DNA of 64,000 bases from an uncultured Sphingomonadaceae bacterium (lineage in GTDB: Bacteria; Pseudomonadota; Alphaproteobacteria; Sphingomonadales; Sphingomonadaceae), in the NCBI GenBank assembly GCA_903871605.1, contig CAIQHF010000036.1, positions 62,001-126,000 of the forward strand, written 5' to 3'. Under the pieces are notes generated by a model. It was not told the DNA's origin and searched no databases. It was given only the letters and a program-made list of their open reading frames with translations. Position numbers and translations under genes: made by a program. Each line of letters starts with the position of its first letter. Position 1 is the first letter of the stretch. Below, piece after piece: positions 16,478 through 25,257 of the stretch.

Positions 16478-17260
16478 TCAGACCCCGTAGCGTTTGTTGC
16501 CGCCGCTCGTGATGCAGTAGCGGCCGCCGCGAGGTCCGATGCAAACCCCGCCGACGCCGCACGGGCAGCCGCCGTCCAGCGTCTGGTGCGATTTATGCGA
16601 GATGCGGTGGTGATGTGCGCCATAGGTTCCCAGCACCGCGCCGCCGAGAAGCGGGAGATTGCGGGCGTGGTGGCGGCTGCCGACGGTCCCGACCAGCGGA
16701 GAAGCGTCGGTCGCAGGCGATGTCGGCGCGTCCGGGGACAGGAATTGCGACAGCGCCCAGCAGTCGCCGGCACCGGCGCTCGACACCTTGCTCCAGCCGT
16801 TGGTGGTCGCGGTCGCCCTGACGGCGGCGCCCTTGTCGAGCGTTCTCACGATTGATCCTGCAGGTCCGGCGATGGAGCGGCAGTTGAGCGCGAGAGCGGT
16901 GACATACGACGTCGCGATGGGCGCAACCGTCGCAGGGCGCGCGGTCGGCGCGCCCGGTGGCGACGCGGCGAACAGGCCGATGAGGCCGAGGATGAGCACC
17001 GCGCCGATGCCCACCACCCAGCCAGCGCCGCTGGAGGGGGCGGGCGTTCCACCCACCAGGTTCGCGGGCCGCGCCGCGTGCGGAGTGAGCGTCGAATAGG
17101 AGAGGCCGGACCCGGGAATTCCGACGGTTGTGCGCGTGCCCTTTTTGCTGAGGTTCACGGTGGCGCCGTTTCTGCCGATGCTGGTGCTGACGCCGGACTT
17201 GCTGAAATTGAGGCGGATGCCGGGGATGATCCGCACCGACCTATGGAACCTGAACCCCAT
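16478..17260 (-). CDS. DUF4236 protein with TM, SH3-like and PBCV-type basic adaptor tail
   Basis: 260 aa, convergent with the kinase (31-bp gap). The N-terminus (MGFRFHRSVRI, then GIRLNFSKSGVSTSIG and GSGLSYST) is classical DUF4236. A single membrane helix (VVGIGAVLILGLIGLFAA) follows, then an SH3-like stretch (LNCRSIAGPAGSIVRTLDKG). The C-terminus ends in a Cys-rich segment with GPRGGRYCITSGGNKRYG, similar to the PBCV-specific basic adaptor motif found fused to extracellular or surface domains. The arrangement mirrors the kinase gene, which also has TM plus SH3, so both may act at the envelope in one stress or defence response. That link is inference. Confidence 0.75.
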   Translation of the reverse strand: MGFRFHRSVRIIPGIRLNFSKSGVSTSIGRNGATVNLSKKGTRTTVGIPGSGLSYSTLTPHAARPANLVGGTPAPSSGAGWVVGIGAVLILGLIGLFAASPPGAPTARPATVAPIATSYVTALALNCRSIAGPAGSIVRTLDKGAAVRATATTNGWSKVSSAGAGDCWALSQFLSPDAPTSPATDASPLVGTVGSRHHARNLPLLGGAVLGTYGAHHHRISHKSHQTLDGGCPCGVGGVCIGPRGGRYCITSGGNKRYGV

Positions 17261-17426
17261 CTCCGCCCCTTTTCTCGGTCAGCCTTTTGCAGCACCGGCC
17301 GCCGTTTATCCAGACGGTCGCGCAAAGGCGTCGGGGCGCCATCGACGAGCCGCTCGTCGCATTGCCGGGAATTGCACTTCCATCGAACGCGAAGCCGCTT
17401 AACTGGCGTCCGGACGGAGGACCGGC

Positions 17427-17669
17427 GTGAGCGAAAACCAATCGAATATCGCGCCGGAGATCATCGCCTGCATGGCCGAGGGCAGGGATCCGACCGTTCA
17501 TGAGTTGACCCGGCTTGCGGCCCGCATCGCGAGCGAGGTCTGGGGCCGCCGGTCTGCCTTCGCGTGGGGAGGGCTGACCAGCGATGACTCTGTGCGGCTG
17601 ATCAGCCTGCGGTTGGCGCATGTGGCGCTGATCGGTCAGGTACCGGACAAACGATCGTCCGAGGGATGA
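17427..17669 (+). CDS. Small hypothetical protein (80 aa)
   Basis: The GTG start follows a GGAGG box at good spacing. The product is helical with no motif I recognise (APEIIACMAEGRDPTVHELT, AFAWGGL). Its stop overlaps the ATG of the AlkZ-like gene (ATGA), so the two are co-translated. Divergent from DUF4236. Confidence 0.6.
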   Translation: MSENQSNIAPEIIACMAEGRDPTVHELTRLAARIASEVWGRRSAFAWGGLTSDDSVRLISLRLAHVALIGQVPDKRSSEG

Positions 17670-18829
17670 CCATTCCGGTGCTGAGCGTCGCCGCCGCGCG
17701 CCGGATCGCGCTCGCCGCGCAGGGGTTCGGATCGCCGCATCCCGCGATTGTCCACCAGGGGCATCTCCGTCGCACGCTGGGGAGGATCCAGCTGTTCCAG
17801 ATCGACAGCGTCAACGTGCTGTCGCGAGCACATTATCTTCCTGCTTTTTCACGCCTTGGCGCCTACCCGCGGACGTTGTTGGATCGCGCGGCATGGGGTC
17901 GTAGATCGGAGCGACGGCTTTTCGAATACTGGGCGCACGAGGCGTCGCTTCTGCCGTTGGAGATCCATCCGCTGCTCCGCTGGCGGATGGCGCGGGCCGA
18001 TCGCGGCGAGGCTGGCTGGACCGGCATGCGCGTCTTCGCCGGCGAGCGCCGCGCCGAGGCCGAGGCTCTCCTCGGCCGCATCCGAGACGATGGTCCCGCC
18101 TCCGCATCCGACTTCGAGGACGGGCGCAGCCGTCCCGGATGGTGGGAATGGGGTGACAGCAAGCGGATGCTGGAATGGCTGTTCTGGGCTGGGCACGTGA
18201 CGACGAACACCCGCCGGAACAGCTTCGAGCGCATTTACGATCTGCCCGAGCGCGTACTGCCTGCCGAGATCCTCGGATTGCCGACACCGTCGGATGCCGA
18301 TGCGTTTCGCGAGCTGGTCCTGCGGTCGGCGCAGGCGATGGGCATCGGCACTGCCACGGATCTGCGCGACTATTTCCGTCTGGGCGTCGTCGACGCGCGC
18401 GTCGCGATCGAACGGCTCGTGGACGAGGGCGCGCTGCTCCCGGTTCGCGTCGAGGGGTGGAAGCAGCCGGCCTATCTCGATCCTGCTGCGCGACGTCCCC
18501 GGCGGATCGACGCCCAGGCGCTTCTCGCGCCGTTCGACCCTCTGATCTGGGAACGGGATCGGACGGAGAGGCTGTTCGGCTTCCGGTACCGCATCGAGAT
18601 CTACGTGCCGGCCGAGAAGCGCATTCACGGCTACTACGTCCTGCCGTTCCTGCTCGGGGACCGAATCGTCGCCCGCGTCGACCTCAAAGCCGATCGCGCC
18701 AACGGCCGGCTCCTGGTCCAGTCACGCCACTACGAGCCGGGCGCGCCGCCGGAGACGGGCGACCGGCTCGACGAGGAGCTGAGCCGCATCGCCGGCTGGC
18801 TGGGCCTGCAGAGCGTCAACCGGGCGTAG
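17666..18829 (+). CDS. AlkZ/YcaQ-like DNA glycosylase (HTH_42 family)
   Basis: 387 aa, the usual length of the family. The N-terminal winged-helix part contains LFQIDSVNVLSRAHY, the QxD catalytic region of AlkZ/YcaQ enzymes that unhook interstrand crosslinks. Later blocks (LFEYWAHEASLLP, LAPFDPLIWERDRTERLFGF, YYVLPFLLGDRIVARVDLKA) are also family hallmarks. The predicted role is excision of bulky alkylated or crosslinked bases. On this element it may resist DNA-damaging natural products, or act with the nearby stress triad. Followed 120 bp later by an IS91-family end. Confidence 0.88.
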   Translation: MTIPVLSVAAARRIALAAQGFGSPHPAIVHQGHLRRTLGRIQLFQIDSVNVLSRAHYLPAFSRLGAYPRTLLDRAAWGRRSERRLFEYWAHEASLLPLEIHPLLRWRMARADRGEAGWTGMRVFAGERRAEAEALLGRIRDDGPASASDFEDGRSRPGWWEWGDSKRMLEWLFWAGHVTTNTRRNSFERIYDLPERVLPAEILGLPTPSDADAFRELVLRSAQAMGIGTATDLRDYFRLGVVDARVAIERLVDEGALLPVRVEGWKQPAYLDPAARRPRRIDAQALLAPFDPLIWERDRTERLFGFRYRIEIYVPAEKRIHGYYVLPFLLGDRIVARVDLKADRANGRLLVQSRHYEPGAPPETGDRLDEELSRIAGWLGLQSVNRA

Positions 18830-19067
18830 GCGAAGCTGGGGGCGGAAGGGCAGTTTACGATGCACCCGACTGGCGGCGACTGCGGCTATGGCACGACCAG
18901 CAGGTGCCTCCGTGGACGCCGTTGACCGCGCGCACCTAAGTTTGACCCACAGCACGAAGCCGCTGCGCGGCAGTGGTGTTTGCGGTGAGGTAGCGGGCCT
19001 GCGCTGAGGTTTGGCCGTGCGGGGGCGGCGGCAGACGATGGAGTTCCTTCAACCAGAGGAACTCATC

Positions 19068-19546
19068 ATGGCGACTCAACCGACCGACCGACCCGTTACC
19101 CCGCTGCGTCAGCGCATGCTCGACGACATGGCGATGCGCGCGATGGGTGCGCGGACGCAGCACGATTATGTTCGCCACGTCCGCGCGTTCGCGGCGTTCC
19201 TCCGGCGCTCGCCCGATACCGCGACCGCCGAGGACGTGCGGCGCTTCCAGCTTCACCAGCGCGAGTACGGTGTCAGCGAGTCCACCATCAACGGCGCGGT
19301 GTCGGCGCTGCGCTTCCTGTTCGACGTGACGCTCGAGCGACCTGATCTGTCGCGGCGGCTGGTCCTGGCGCATCGCCCCAGGAAGCTCCCTGACGTGCTG
19401 AGCGTCGATGAGGTGGCGAAGCTGCTGGAGGCAGCACCGGGGATCAAATATCGCGCCGCGCTCGGCGTCGCTTACGGCGCGGGACTGCGCGTGTCAGAGG
19501 TCGCGCATCTCAAGGCCGATGATATCGACAGCAAGCGGATGCTGAC
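19068..19546 (+). pseudogene. IS91-companion tyrosine recombinase, 3' truncated
   Basis: Starts MATQPTDRPVTPLRQRMLDD and is close to residues 1-160 of the complete recombinase at 35220-36125. It has the SAM-like core-binding domain and the first catalytic Arg region (GAGLRVSEVAHL). After DIDSKRML it meets the deletion junction near 19544-19547 and then runs out of frame to a stop at 19608-19610. The catalytic HxxR and Tyr are gone, so it is inactive. Confidence 0.8.
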
Positions 19547-20338
19547 CCGAAGCATCTCGGTGCGCGGATCGGCATCACCGCGGTCCTTCACACATGGGGG
19601 TCGGCAATGACCCACCATCCGCACATCCACATGATCGTGCCGGGCGGCGGTATCGCGCATGACGGCTCGCGGTGGATATCGTCGCGCCCGGCGTTCCTGC
19701 TGCCGGTACGTGTGCTCGGGAAGCTGTTCCGCCGCTTGTTCCTCACCCGGCTGATGGCGCTGCACGATGCCGGGCGGCTCACCTTCTTCGGCAGCCTTGC
19801 GCACCTTGCCGACCGCCGCGCCTTCCTGCGCTACCTGTCCCCGGCCCGGAAAAAGAACTGGGTCGTCTACGCCAAGCCACCGTTCGCGGGACCAGAAGCC
19901 GTGCTCGCCTATCTGTCACGCTACACCCACCGCGTGGCGATCTCGAACAGTCGGCTCCTGCGCTTCGACGAGGCCGGGGTGACGTTCCGCTACAAGGATT
20001 ATCGCCGCGACGGTCCTGACCGGCAGCAGAGGATGACGCTCGCTGCCGACGAGTTCATCCGCCGCTTCCTGCTCCACGTTCTGCCCAAGGGCTTCCACCG
20101 CATCCGCCACTACGGCCTGCTCGCTGGCGCAGCCCGCAAGGTGCACCTCGACCATGCCAGACGGTTGCTTGGTGTCGCACCGCCCGCTGCGGCCGATGCG
20201 CCGATCGAGCCGGACGATGTGCGGCCGCCATGCCCATGCTGCGGCGGGCGCATGGTCGTCATCGAGACGTTCGAGCGTTGGCGACAACCCCGCGCCCCGC
20301 CGCACGGCACCGCGTCGACCGGGACTATCGCGCCATGA
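19547..20338 (+). pseudogene. IS91-family transposase, 5' truncated
   Basis: From the junction the frame reads PKHLGARIGITAVLHTWGSA, then MTHHPHIHMIVPGGG (HUH motif) and AYLSRYTHRVAIS (YxxxY motif), colinear with the complete transposase at 34020-35213. The N-terminal zinc-finger region (CRNRHCPRC in the full copy) is missing. An ATG at 19607 could give a 243-aa product that keeps the HUH and Tyr motifs, but activity without the N-terminal region is unlikely. Confidence 0.8.
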
Positions 20339-20638
20339 CCCCGTATGGCTCGGCTTCACAACGCCACGCAGCTCCTGCGCTTCCGGCGACGATGCCGTTC
20401 GCGCCAGCGACCTCGCCAATCGCGCAGGCGACCCTTTCAAGCCCCGATCCTGCGCACCAGATACGCTGCACGACGCCCCTGAAGGCCACGTTCCGACCCG
20501 CCGATGCGCGTCCCGCTAGCCGGTGCGCCCGCCCCATAATGCGGCGAAAACCGAAATCTCCATAGGTCAGCACGCGTGACCCGCGGCTTCCTGCTCTGGA
20601 GGATATCGTACGCCTGACGGCATCCGATATCCTTCACA

Positions 20639-21284
20639 TTGTCGGTCGTAGAACCGCCTCGAAGTCGATCCCGATAGCCGACCCTCGTTCATCTGGCGCT
20701 AACAGCACAAGGTGGATTACGGACTGAGCGCTTTGGAGCGGTAAACCGGCGTAAGCGGCCCGTCGTTCAGACTTGGCTGATCGGCAGCCACGCGCCCTAC
20801 GGTCGAGCATGATCATCTGTTGCTCGATGACATCATGTTCCTTGGGCGCCAGCACCTCCTTGAATAGGCACGCGTTTTTCGCTCGGGAATTAGCAGCGCA
20901 TCCAGGACGGGCCCTGCCGCATCAGTCCTGTCTACCCCGCGCTTGCGTTTCTCGATTCAGACCGCGCCGCCCACGGCGAGAACTCCCATCGCCGCCTCCG
21001 TCGATGCGCTTTTTTTATCTACTACTTTCTAAGCGCGTTTGATTTTTCACCGTGCATTCCTCAGTGGGCGAACCGGGATGGCTGCTGCAGCTGGACTATT
21101 GAAGGCAGATCAGTACGATACCTTGTGAGATCGATACCGTCTATCCCCGCCTCGCGCGCCAGTGCAGCATATTGCACGAACGTAGGGTTCGCTAAAAGCC
21201 GCGTGCCGCCATGCGCGCTCGGCGAGGCCGCTAGCGGCGGACCGCCGCTGTTGCCCCCGCGTCGCCGGATACGTATCTGGATCG
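20639..21284. other. Gene-poor gap between IS91 end and Hachiman
   Basis: About 650 bp with no frame that has both a ribosome site and plausible composition. The minus frame 20634-20855 and plus frame 20773-21042 look accidental. The stretch around 21008-21050 is locally AT-rich (a T-run and CTACTACTTTCTAAG) and is a reasonable place for the Hachiman promoter, though no clear -35/-10 pair stands out. Confidence 0.4.
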
Positions 21285-22295
21285 GTGCTGCTCGAGCCTG
21301 TGTCTAGCACTGCTAGCCTTTCCCCGTCGCCGTCGCCGTCTGTGCTGCAGGCCTCGCTGGACTTGCTGTGCGGTAGCCACAGCGGTTTCGATGATCACAT
21401 CAAACAGCTTGCCTATAGCTGGGAGCCCAAGAGCCATCTCCTTGACGGAAAATTCCTCTATCCGCTCTTTGGGACCGGCGGCCCCAACATAGACGCGCTG
21501 GTCGAGCATATCTACCAGGCACTGGTGCCGTTCTGCCTGCCGCGCGGCGAGATTCAGAAGATCAAGACAGCGGCGATGGCGGCCGGCGACATGAACGCTA
21601 TCATTGCGCTTGGCGACCGTGCCCGCGCGATGTTCGTCCAGACGCGAAGCGCGGCGCTGACGGGGGGCGAGGCCGGCGAGTTGCTGCTGTTCCTGATCCT
21701 CGAAGCACTTGTGAAGGCGCCACTGCTTGTCTCGAAGATGAGTCTCAAGACGAACAGCAACATGAATATTCATGGCCGTGACGGTATCCATGTCCGGTTC
21801 TGCCCTGCTCTCAAAGGGCTTGTACTGCATCTTGGAGAATCCAAGCTGCACAAAGGCCTAGCAGCGGCGGTCGATGACGCGATCAGTTCCATCACCGAGT
21901 ATCTAGGCGACCGCGCCCTGCGAGTGCGCGAGATCGAAATTCTTAACGCTAATATGGATCTGACCGGACTTCCCGCGGAGACCGAGCATCAGCTTCGCGC
22001 AATCCTCAATCCTTATACGTCACCGCCGCCGGTCTATCATACATCGCATACGTGCTTCATCGGCTTTGAATATGGGGCCTATGCGAAGGTCGCCGGGCTC
22101 GAGAGCGATGCGGTCGAAGCCGAATTCCAAAAACTCTATTCGAAGCGGGCTGCAGAAGTCGCCGCGCTGATCCAGGAGAAGGCGGGAACATCGCTTCCGC
22201 CACCTACGAACCTGCGCTTCTTTGTCATGCCGTTTCCAAATCTCGAGCATTTTCGCAAGACATTCGCGCAAAAACTGGGGGTGAAAGTTGATTGA
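21285..22295 (+). CDS. hamA: Hachiman anti-phage system protein HamA (DUF1837)
   Basis: 336 aa. The DUF1837 core is clear: SKMSLKTNSNMNIHGRDGIH then LVLHLGESKLHKGL. D166 with E185-x-K187 fits the PD-(D/E)xK-type site reported for HamA nuclease. It overlaps hamB by 8 bp, the standard two-gene Hachiman layout. In the known system HamB senses aberrant DNA and releases HamA, which degrades DNA and aborts infection. The start is uncertain: GTG 21285 has no good ribosome site, and GTG 21300 or 21342 are alternatives that keep the core. The first 20 residues are Ser/Pro-rich and may be untranslated. Confidence 0.9.
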   Translation: MLLEPVSSTASLSPSPSPSVLQASLDLLCGSHSGFDDHIKQLAYSWEPKSHLLDGKFLYPLFGTGGPNIDALVEHIYQALVPFCLPRGEIQKIKTAAMAAGDMNAIIALGDRARAMFVQTRSAALTGGEAGELLLFLILEALVKAPLLVSKMSLKTNSNMNIHGRDGIHVRFCPALKGLVLHLGESKLHKGLAAAVDDAISSITEYLGDRALRVREIEILNANMDLTGLPAETEHQLRAILNPYTSPPPVYHTSHTCFIGFEYGAYAKVAGLESDAVEAEFQKLYSKRAAEVAALIQEKAGTSLPPPTNLRFFVMPFPNLEHFRKTFAQKLGVKVD

Positions 22296-24855
22296 GACCC
22301 TGGTCACGGAAATCCGGGAGACTGGGCAGTTCGTACGCGAATACCAGAGCCTGGTGGAACAGCGCATGACGCAGACGCTGCGCCGGGACGGTGCCTATCC
22401 CGAACCCGAGGGCCATGCGGTCGACCGGCTGATCCAGAGTGCCGGCATTCTCAGCCTAAGCAGCGATCCGGCCGCGCGTCGCGAAGCGTTCGTGATCGCG
22501 ACCGCAGCGTTCCAGCTGTACGGCGAGGCAATGGGAGGCCTGGCCGACGCATTGCGGCTGGTGATGAGCCGATTGGGCAATTTCCCGAGCCTCGATTTCC
22601 GAGGCTCGCTCAGCGACCGTGCCTCGCACTTGCCGATGCCGGTGCTGTTCGAGGCCACGGGTCGACGGCTTCAGAACACCGTTGAAACAGGCGGAGGCGA
22701 CCTTTCGTTGACGGACTATCAACGACTTTTGTGGAGCGATCTGACCGCGAACCACTCGATCATTTCGTCCGCGCCGACGTCCGCCGGCAAATCGTTCATG
22801 TTCCAAACCCATGTCGCGGAGCTGCTCGGACAGAACAAAATCGTGCGTGCAGCCTTCATCGTGCCGACGCGAGCCTTGATCACGCAGGTCGCGGCGAGCT
22901 TTTCGAGACTTCTGAGCAAGTTCGCGGATGTCGAGACGCGCGTCCTGACAGTCCCGCTCGCGCAGTCCGGTGATCCGCTGCCCAGCGTTTATGTGATGAC
23001 CCAGGAACGGCTACAGGTTTTGCTGCTTGAGCCGGAATTCTGCGTCGATGTGGTCGTCGTCGATGAGGCGCATCTGATCGGCGACGGCGACCGCGGCATC
23101 ATTCTGCAATCTGTCGTAGAGGAACTGGTTGCCCGCAGGCCCGAGACCCAGTTGCTCTTCACTTTGCCTAGAGTCAAAAATCCGGTCGAGCTCGCCCGCA
23201 TCTTCCAGATCGCGAACCCGCAGGTCCGCAAGACCGATGACAGTCCGGTTGGTCAGAATATCATCCTGCTCGATGTCGTGCCATCGACTCCCGATCAGGT
23301 CCGCGCGCGTCTCTGGGACGCGGCTCCGCTACCGTGGGATCTGCTGATCGACATCGACATGTCGCTTGTGCAGCAGGACCAGAAGCTGGTCTATCTGGCT
23401 TGGTTTTTCGGGCGCGGCGCGCAAAGCATCATCTATGGCGATTCCCAGGCGCGCTGCGAAAAGCTCGCGCTCCTGCTGTGCGATGTCATCGGGGATACGG
23501 CGGACACGCAGCATGTGGCGCAGCGTGCCGAACTGGCGAAATTCATCCAGGACCATGTGCATAAGGATTTCGTCCTCGCCAAGACAGTTCTCAAAGGCGT
23601 GGGCTTCCACTACGGTCACATTCCGACCCTAGTGCGGCGCGCGATCGAAGACGCCTTTGAGGCACGAGTCCTGGATTTCATAGTGTGTACGAGCACCCTG
23701 CTCCAGGGCGTGAACCTGCCAGCCCGCAACATCTTCATGCACAAGCCCGAAAAAGGCGACGATCACCCGCTTGATACGGTCGATTTCTGGAATCTGGCTG
23801 GCCGCGCGGGGCGGCTCGGTAAGGAATTCGAGGGCAATGTATTTCTCATCGATTATGCGGAATGGAAGCATCAACCGCTTGAGCATACGCAGGAAGGTCA
23901 GGTCCAATCTTCCATGGAGCAGCAGGTGGTCGGCAACGGCACAGCCCTGCTTGCCTATATTGCCAATACGAATGTGGAGTCCGGTCGCGACACCGCTCTT
24001 GAGAATACCTTCGCACGTCTCTTTCGCGACTTTCGTCTCGAAAAACTGGACAATACGCTGGATCGTCTCGCGGTCCCGGTCGCGCATCAGGACGCGTTGC
24101 GCACGGCGATCGCCAAAGCCGCGGCGACCATCAGCGTGCCCACCGCCACGCTAACGGCCAATCCTTATATCTCGCCGCACCGCCAAGATCGGCTTTACAA
24201 GAAGCTTGTCCGGGACCTTCCGAAGAAAGGCGTCGATTATTACATGCCGCCACACCCGGCGGGCGATTGGGCCAAAACGCAAAGCCGGCTGATCAATGTC
24301 TACCGGCGACTGCAGGTCGAGCTCGATGGGCAGCCCAAAGGCGAAATGTACAAGCGCTGGGCTACATTGTCACTGCAGTGGATGCGGGGCCAAGGGCTGC
24401 CAGAGCTGATCCAGTTTGCCATCGACCGCGACGAAAGCCGGGTCGCCACCGGCCAGGCCGACGGCAAAAAGGTGCGCCGGCGTGATCCTTCCACAATCAT
24501 CCGGGAGATCCTGAAGGACGTTGAGCGCGATCTGCGCTTTAAGTTTGTGAAACAGATGGGCTGCTACAACTCGGTGTTGAGGCAGGTCCTGCTCGAAACC
24601 GGGAACATCCGCGCTGCGGAACACATACCGGCCATTCCGCTCTTTCTCGAAGTAGGTGCGTCGTCGGGCACGATGCTCAGTTTCATCGACCTAGGGCTGT
24701 CGCGGATTTCGGCGCGCCTGCTCCAAAGCCGCGCGGCGAACTTCGACATGAACCGGGATACCGCCCTGGCATGGCTCATACGGCAGGATTTCACCAGCGC
24801 GTCCATTCCGGAGGTCGTTGTTCGCGACCTCGAGCCGCTACTGCGCAGAGCCTGA
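22288..24855 (+). CDS. hamB: Hachiman anti-phage system helicase HamB
   Basis: 855 aa from a TTG start within the hamA end, behind a GGGGGTG box. It is a superfamily 2 helicase: Walker A APTSAGKSFMFQ, motif Ia IVPTRALITQVA, DEAH box VVVDEAHLIGDGDRG, and late motifs CTSTLLQGVNLPAR and FWNLAGRAGRLG. Long helical N- and C-terminal parts lack known motifs, as is usual for HamB. The complete, intact pair points to a functional defence system. It is followed 60 bp later by an IS110 remnant. Confidence 0.92.
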   Translation: MIETLVTEIRETGQFVREYQSLVEQRMTQTLRRDGAYPEPEGHAVDRLIQSAGILSLSSDPAARREAFVIATAAFQLYGEAMGGLADALRLVMSRLGNFPSLDFRGSLSDRASHLPMPVLFEATGRRLQNTVETGGGDLSLTDYQRLLWSDLTANHSIISSAPTSAGKSFMFQTHVAELLGQNKIVRAAFIVPTRALITQVAASFSRLLSKFADVETRVLTVPLAQSGDPLPSVYVMTQERLQVLLLEPEFCVDVVVVDEAHLIGDGDRGIILQSVVEELVARRPETQLLFTLPRVKNPVELARIFQIANPQVRKTDDSPVGQNIILLDVVPSTPDQVRARLWDAAPLPWDLLIDIDMSLVQQDQKLVYLAWFFGRGAQSIIYGDSQARCEKLALLLCDVIGDTADTQHVAQRAELAKFIQDHVHKDFVLAKTVLKGVGFHYGHIPTLVRRAIEDAFEARVLDFIVCTSTLLQGVNLPARNIFMHKPEKGDDHPLDTVDFWNLAGRAGRLGKEFEGNVFLIDYAEWKHQPLEHTQEGQVQSSMEQQVVGNGTALLAYIANTNVESGRDTALENTFARLFRDFRLEKLDNTLDRLAVPVAHQDALRTAIAKAAATISVPTATLTANPYISPHRQDRLYKKLVRDLPKKGVDYYMPPHPAGDWAKTQSRLINVYRRLQVELDGQPKGEMYKRWATLSLQWMRGQGLPELIQFAIDRDESRVATGQADGKKVRRRDPSTIIREILKDVERDLRFKFVKQMGCYNSVLRQVLLETGNIRAAEHIPAIPLFLEVGASSGTMLSFIDLGLSRISARLLQSRAANFDMNRDTALAWLIRQDFTSASIPEVVVRDLEPLLRRA

Positions 24856-24915
24856 CCGGAACACCAGACGGGGCTTCCTCGGGAAAGGACGCGCCGTCAG
24901 AGCAGGCGCGTTTCG

Positions 24916-25238
24916 CGTTTACAACCGTTTGGGAAAACCCACGCACATGACGCGGAGGCGATCTGCGACGCGGTGACACATCCGACGATGCGGTTTGTGC
25001 CGGTAAAGTCGCCGTAGCAGCAAGCGGCTTGGTCGATGCACCGGCGTGCGATCTGCTGGTCAAGTTGCGTACGCAACTTGTCAACATCGTGCGGACGCTG
25101 CTGGCCAAGTTTGGCATCAAGATTTCTCAGGGCGCTCGTCTGGCGTCGGAGAAGGCGCGCGAGATCGGCGACGGCGGGGCGCCGGCTGTGCCGAGGGAGG
25201 CGGTAAAGATCGTCGGAAGCTTGTCACAGCAGCGCTAA
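24916..25238 (+). pseudogene. IS110-family transposase remnant
   Basis: The frame RLQPFGKTHAHDAEAICDAV then MRFVPVKSP matches the DEDD N-terminal domain of IS110-family transposases (usually KTDA.DAEAICEAV…MRFVPVKS-EQQA). A TAG at 25012-25014 interrupts it. After a frame change the reading continues LLVKLRTQLVNIVRTLLAKF and ends VKIVGSLSQQR. Both ends of the gene are missing. This is a decayed fragment with no recognisable IS ends. Confidence 0.7.
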
Positions 25239-25257
25239 TCTTAGATTTCTCAGGGCG
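25120..25257. repeat. 15-bp direct repeat at the IS110 remnant
   Basis: AGATTTCTCAGGGCG occurs at 25120-25134 inside the IS110 remnant and again at 25243-25257, across the end of the DUF1643 gene. The copies are 108 bp apart. It could be a deletion or insertion scar. Confidence 0.6.

Larger units (their letters stand above)
18946..20638 (+). mobile_element. IS91-family element, internally deleted
   Basis: The left end (CCCA..GCACGAAGCCGCTG) and right end (hairpin GGATATCG…CCGATATCC then TTCACA) match the ends of the full copy at 33722-36247 in opposite orientation. The companion recombinase is intact to about residue 159 and then joins directly to the middle of the transposase. Comparison with the full copy indicates about 0.83 kb lost. 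The two copies are similar but not identical, so they are related elements rather than a recent duplication. The ends are estimated from where the copies stop matching. Confidence 0.75.

Noticed and set aside
20437-20637. Small frame reading KDIG-x-RQAYDILQSRKPR at the IS91 end (also at 33696-33899)
   Set aside because: The shared peptide is a translation of the terminal hairpin of the IS91-family elements, not a conserved protein.
20773-21042. 89-aa frame before hamA
   Set aside because: Low-complexity composition, no ribosome site and no motif. Better explained as intergenic DNA.
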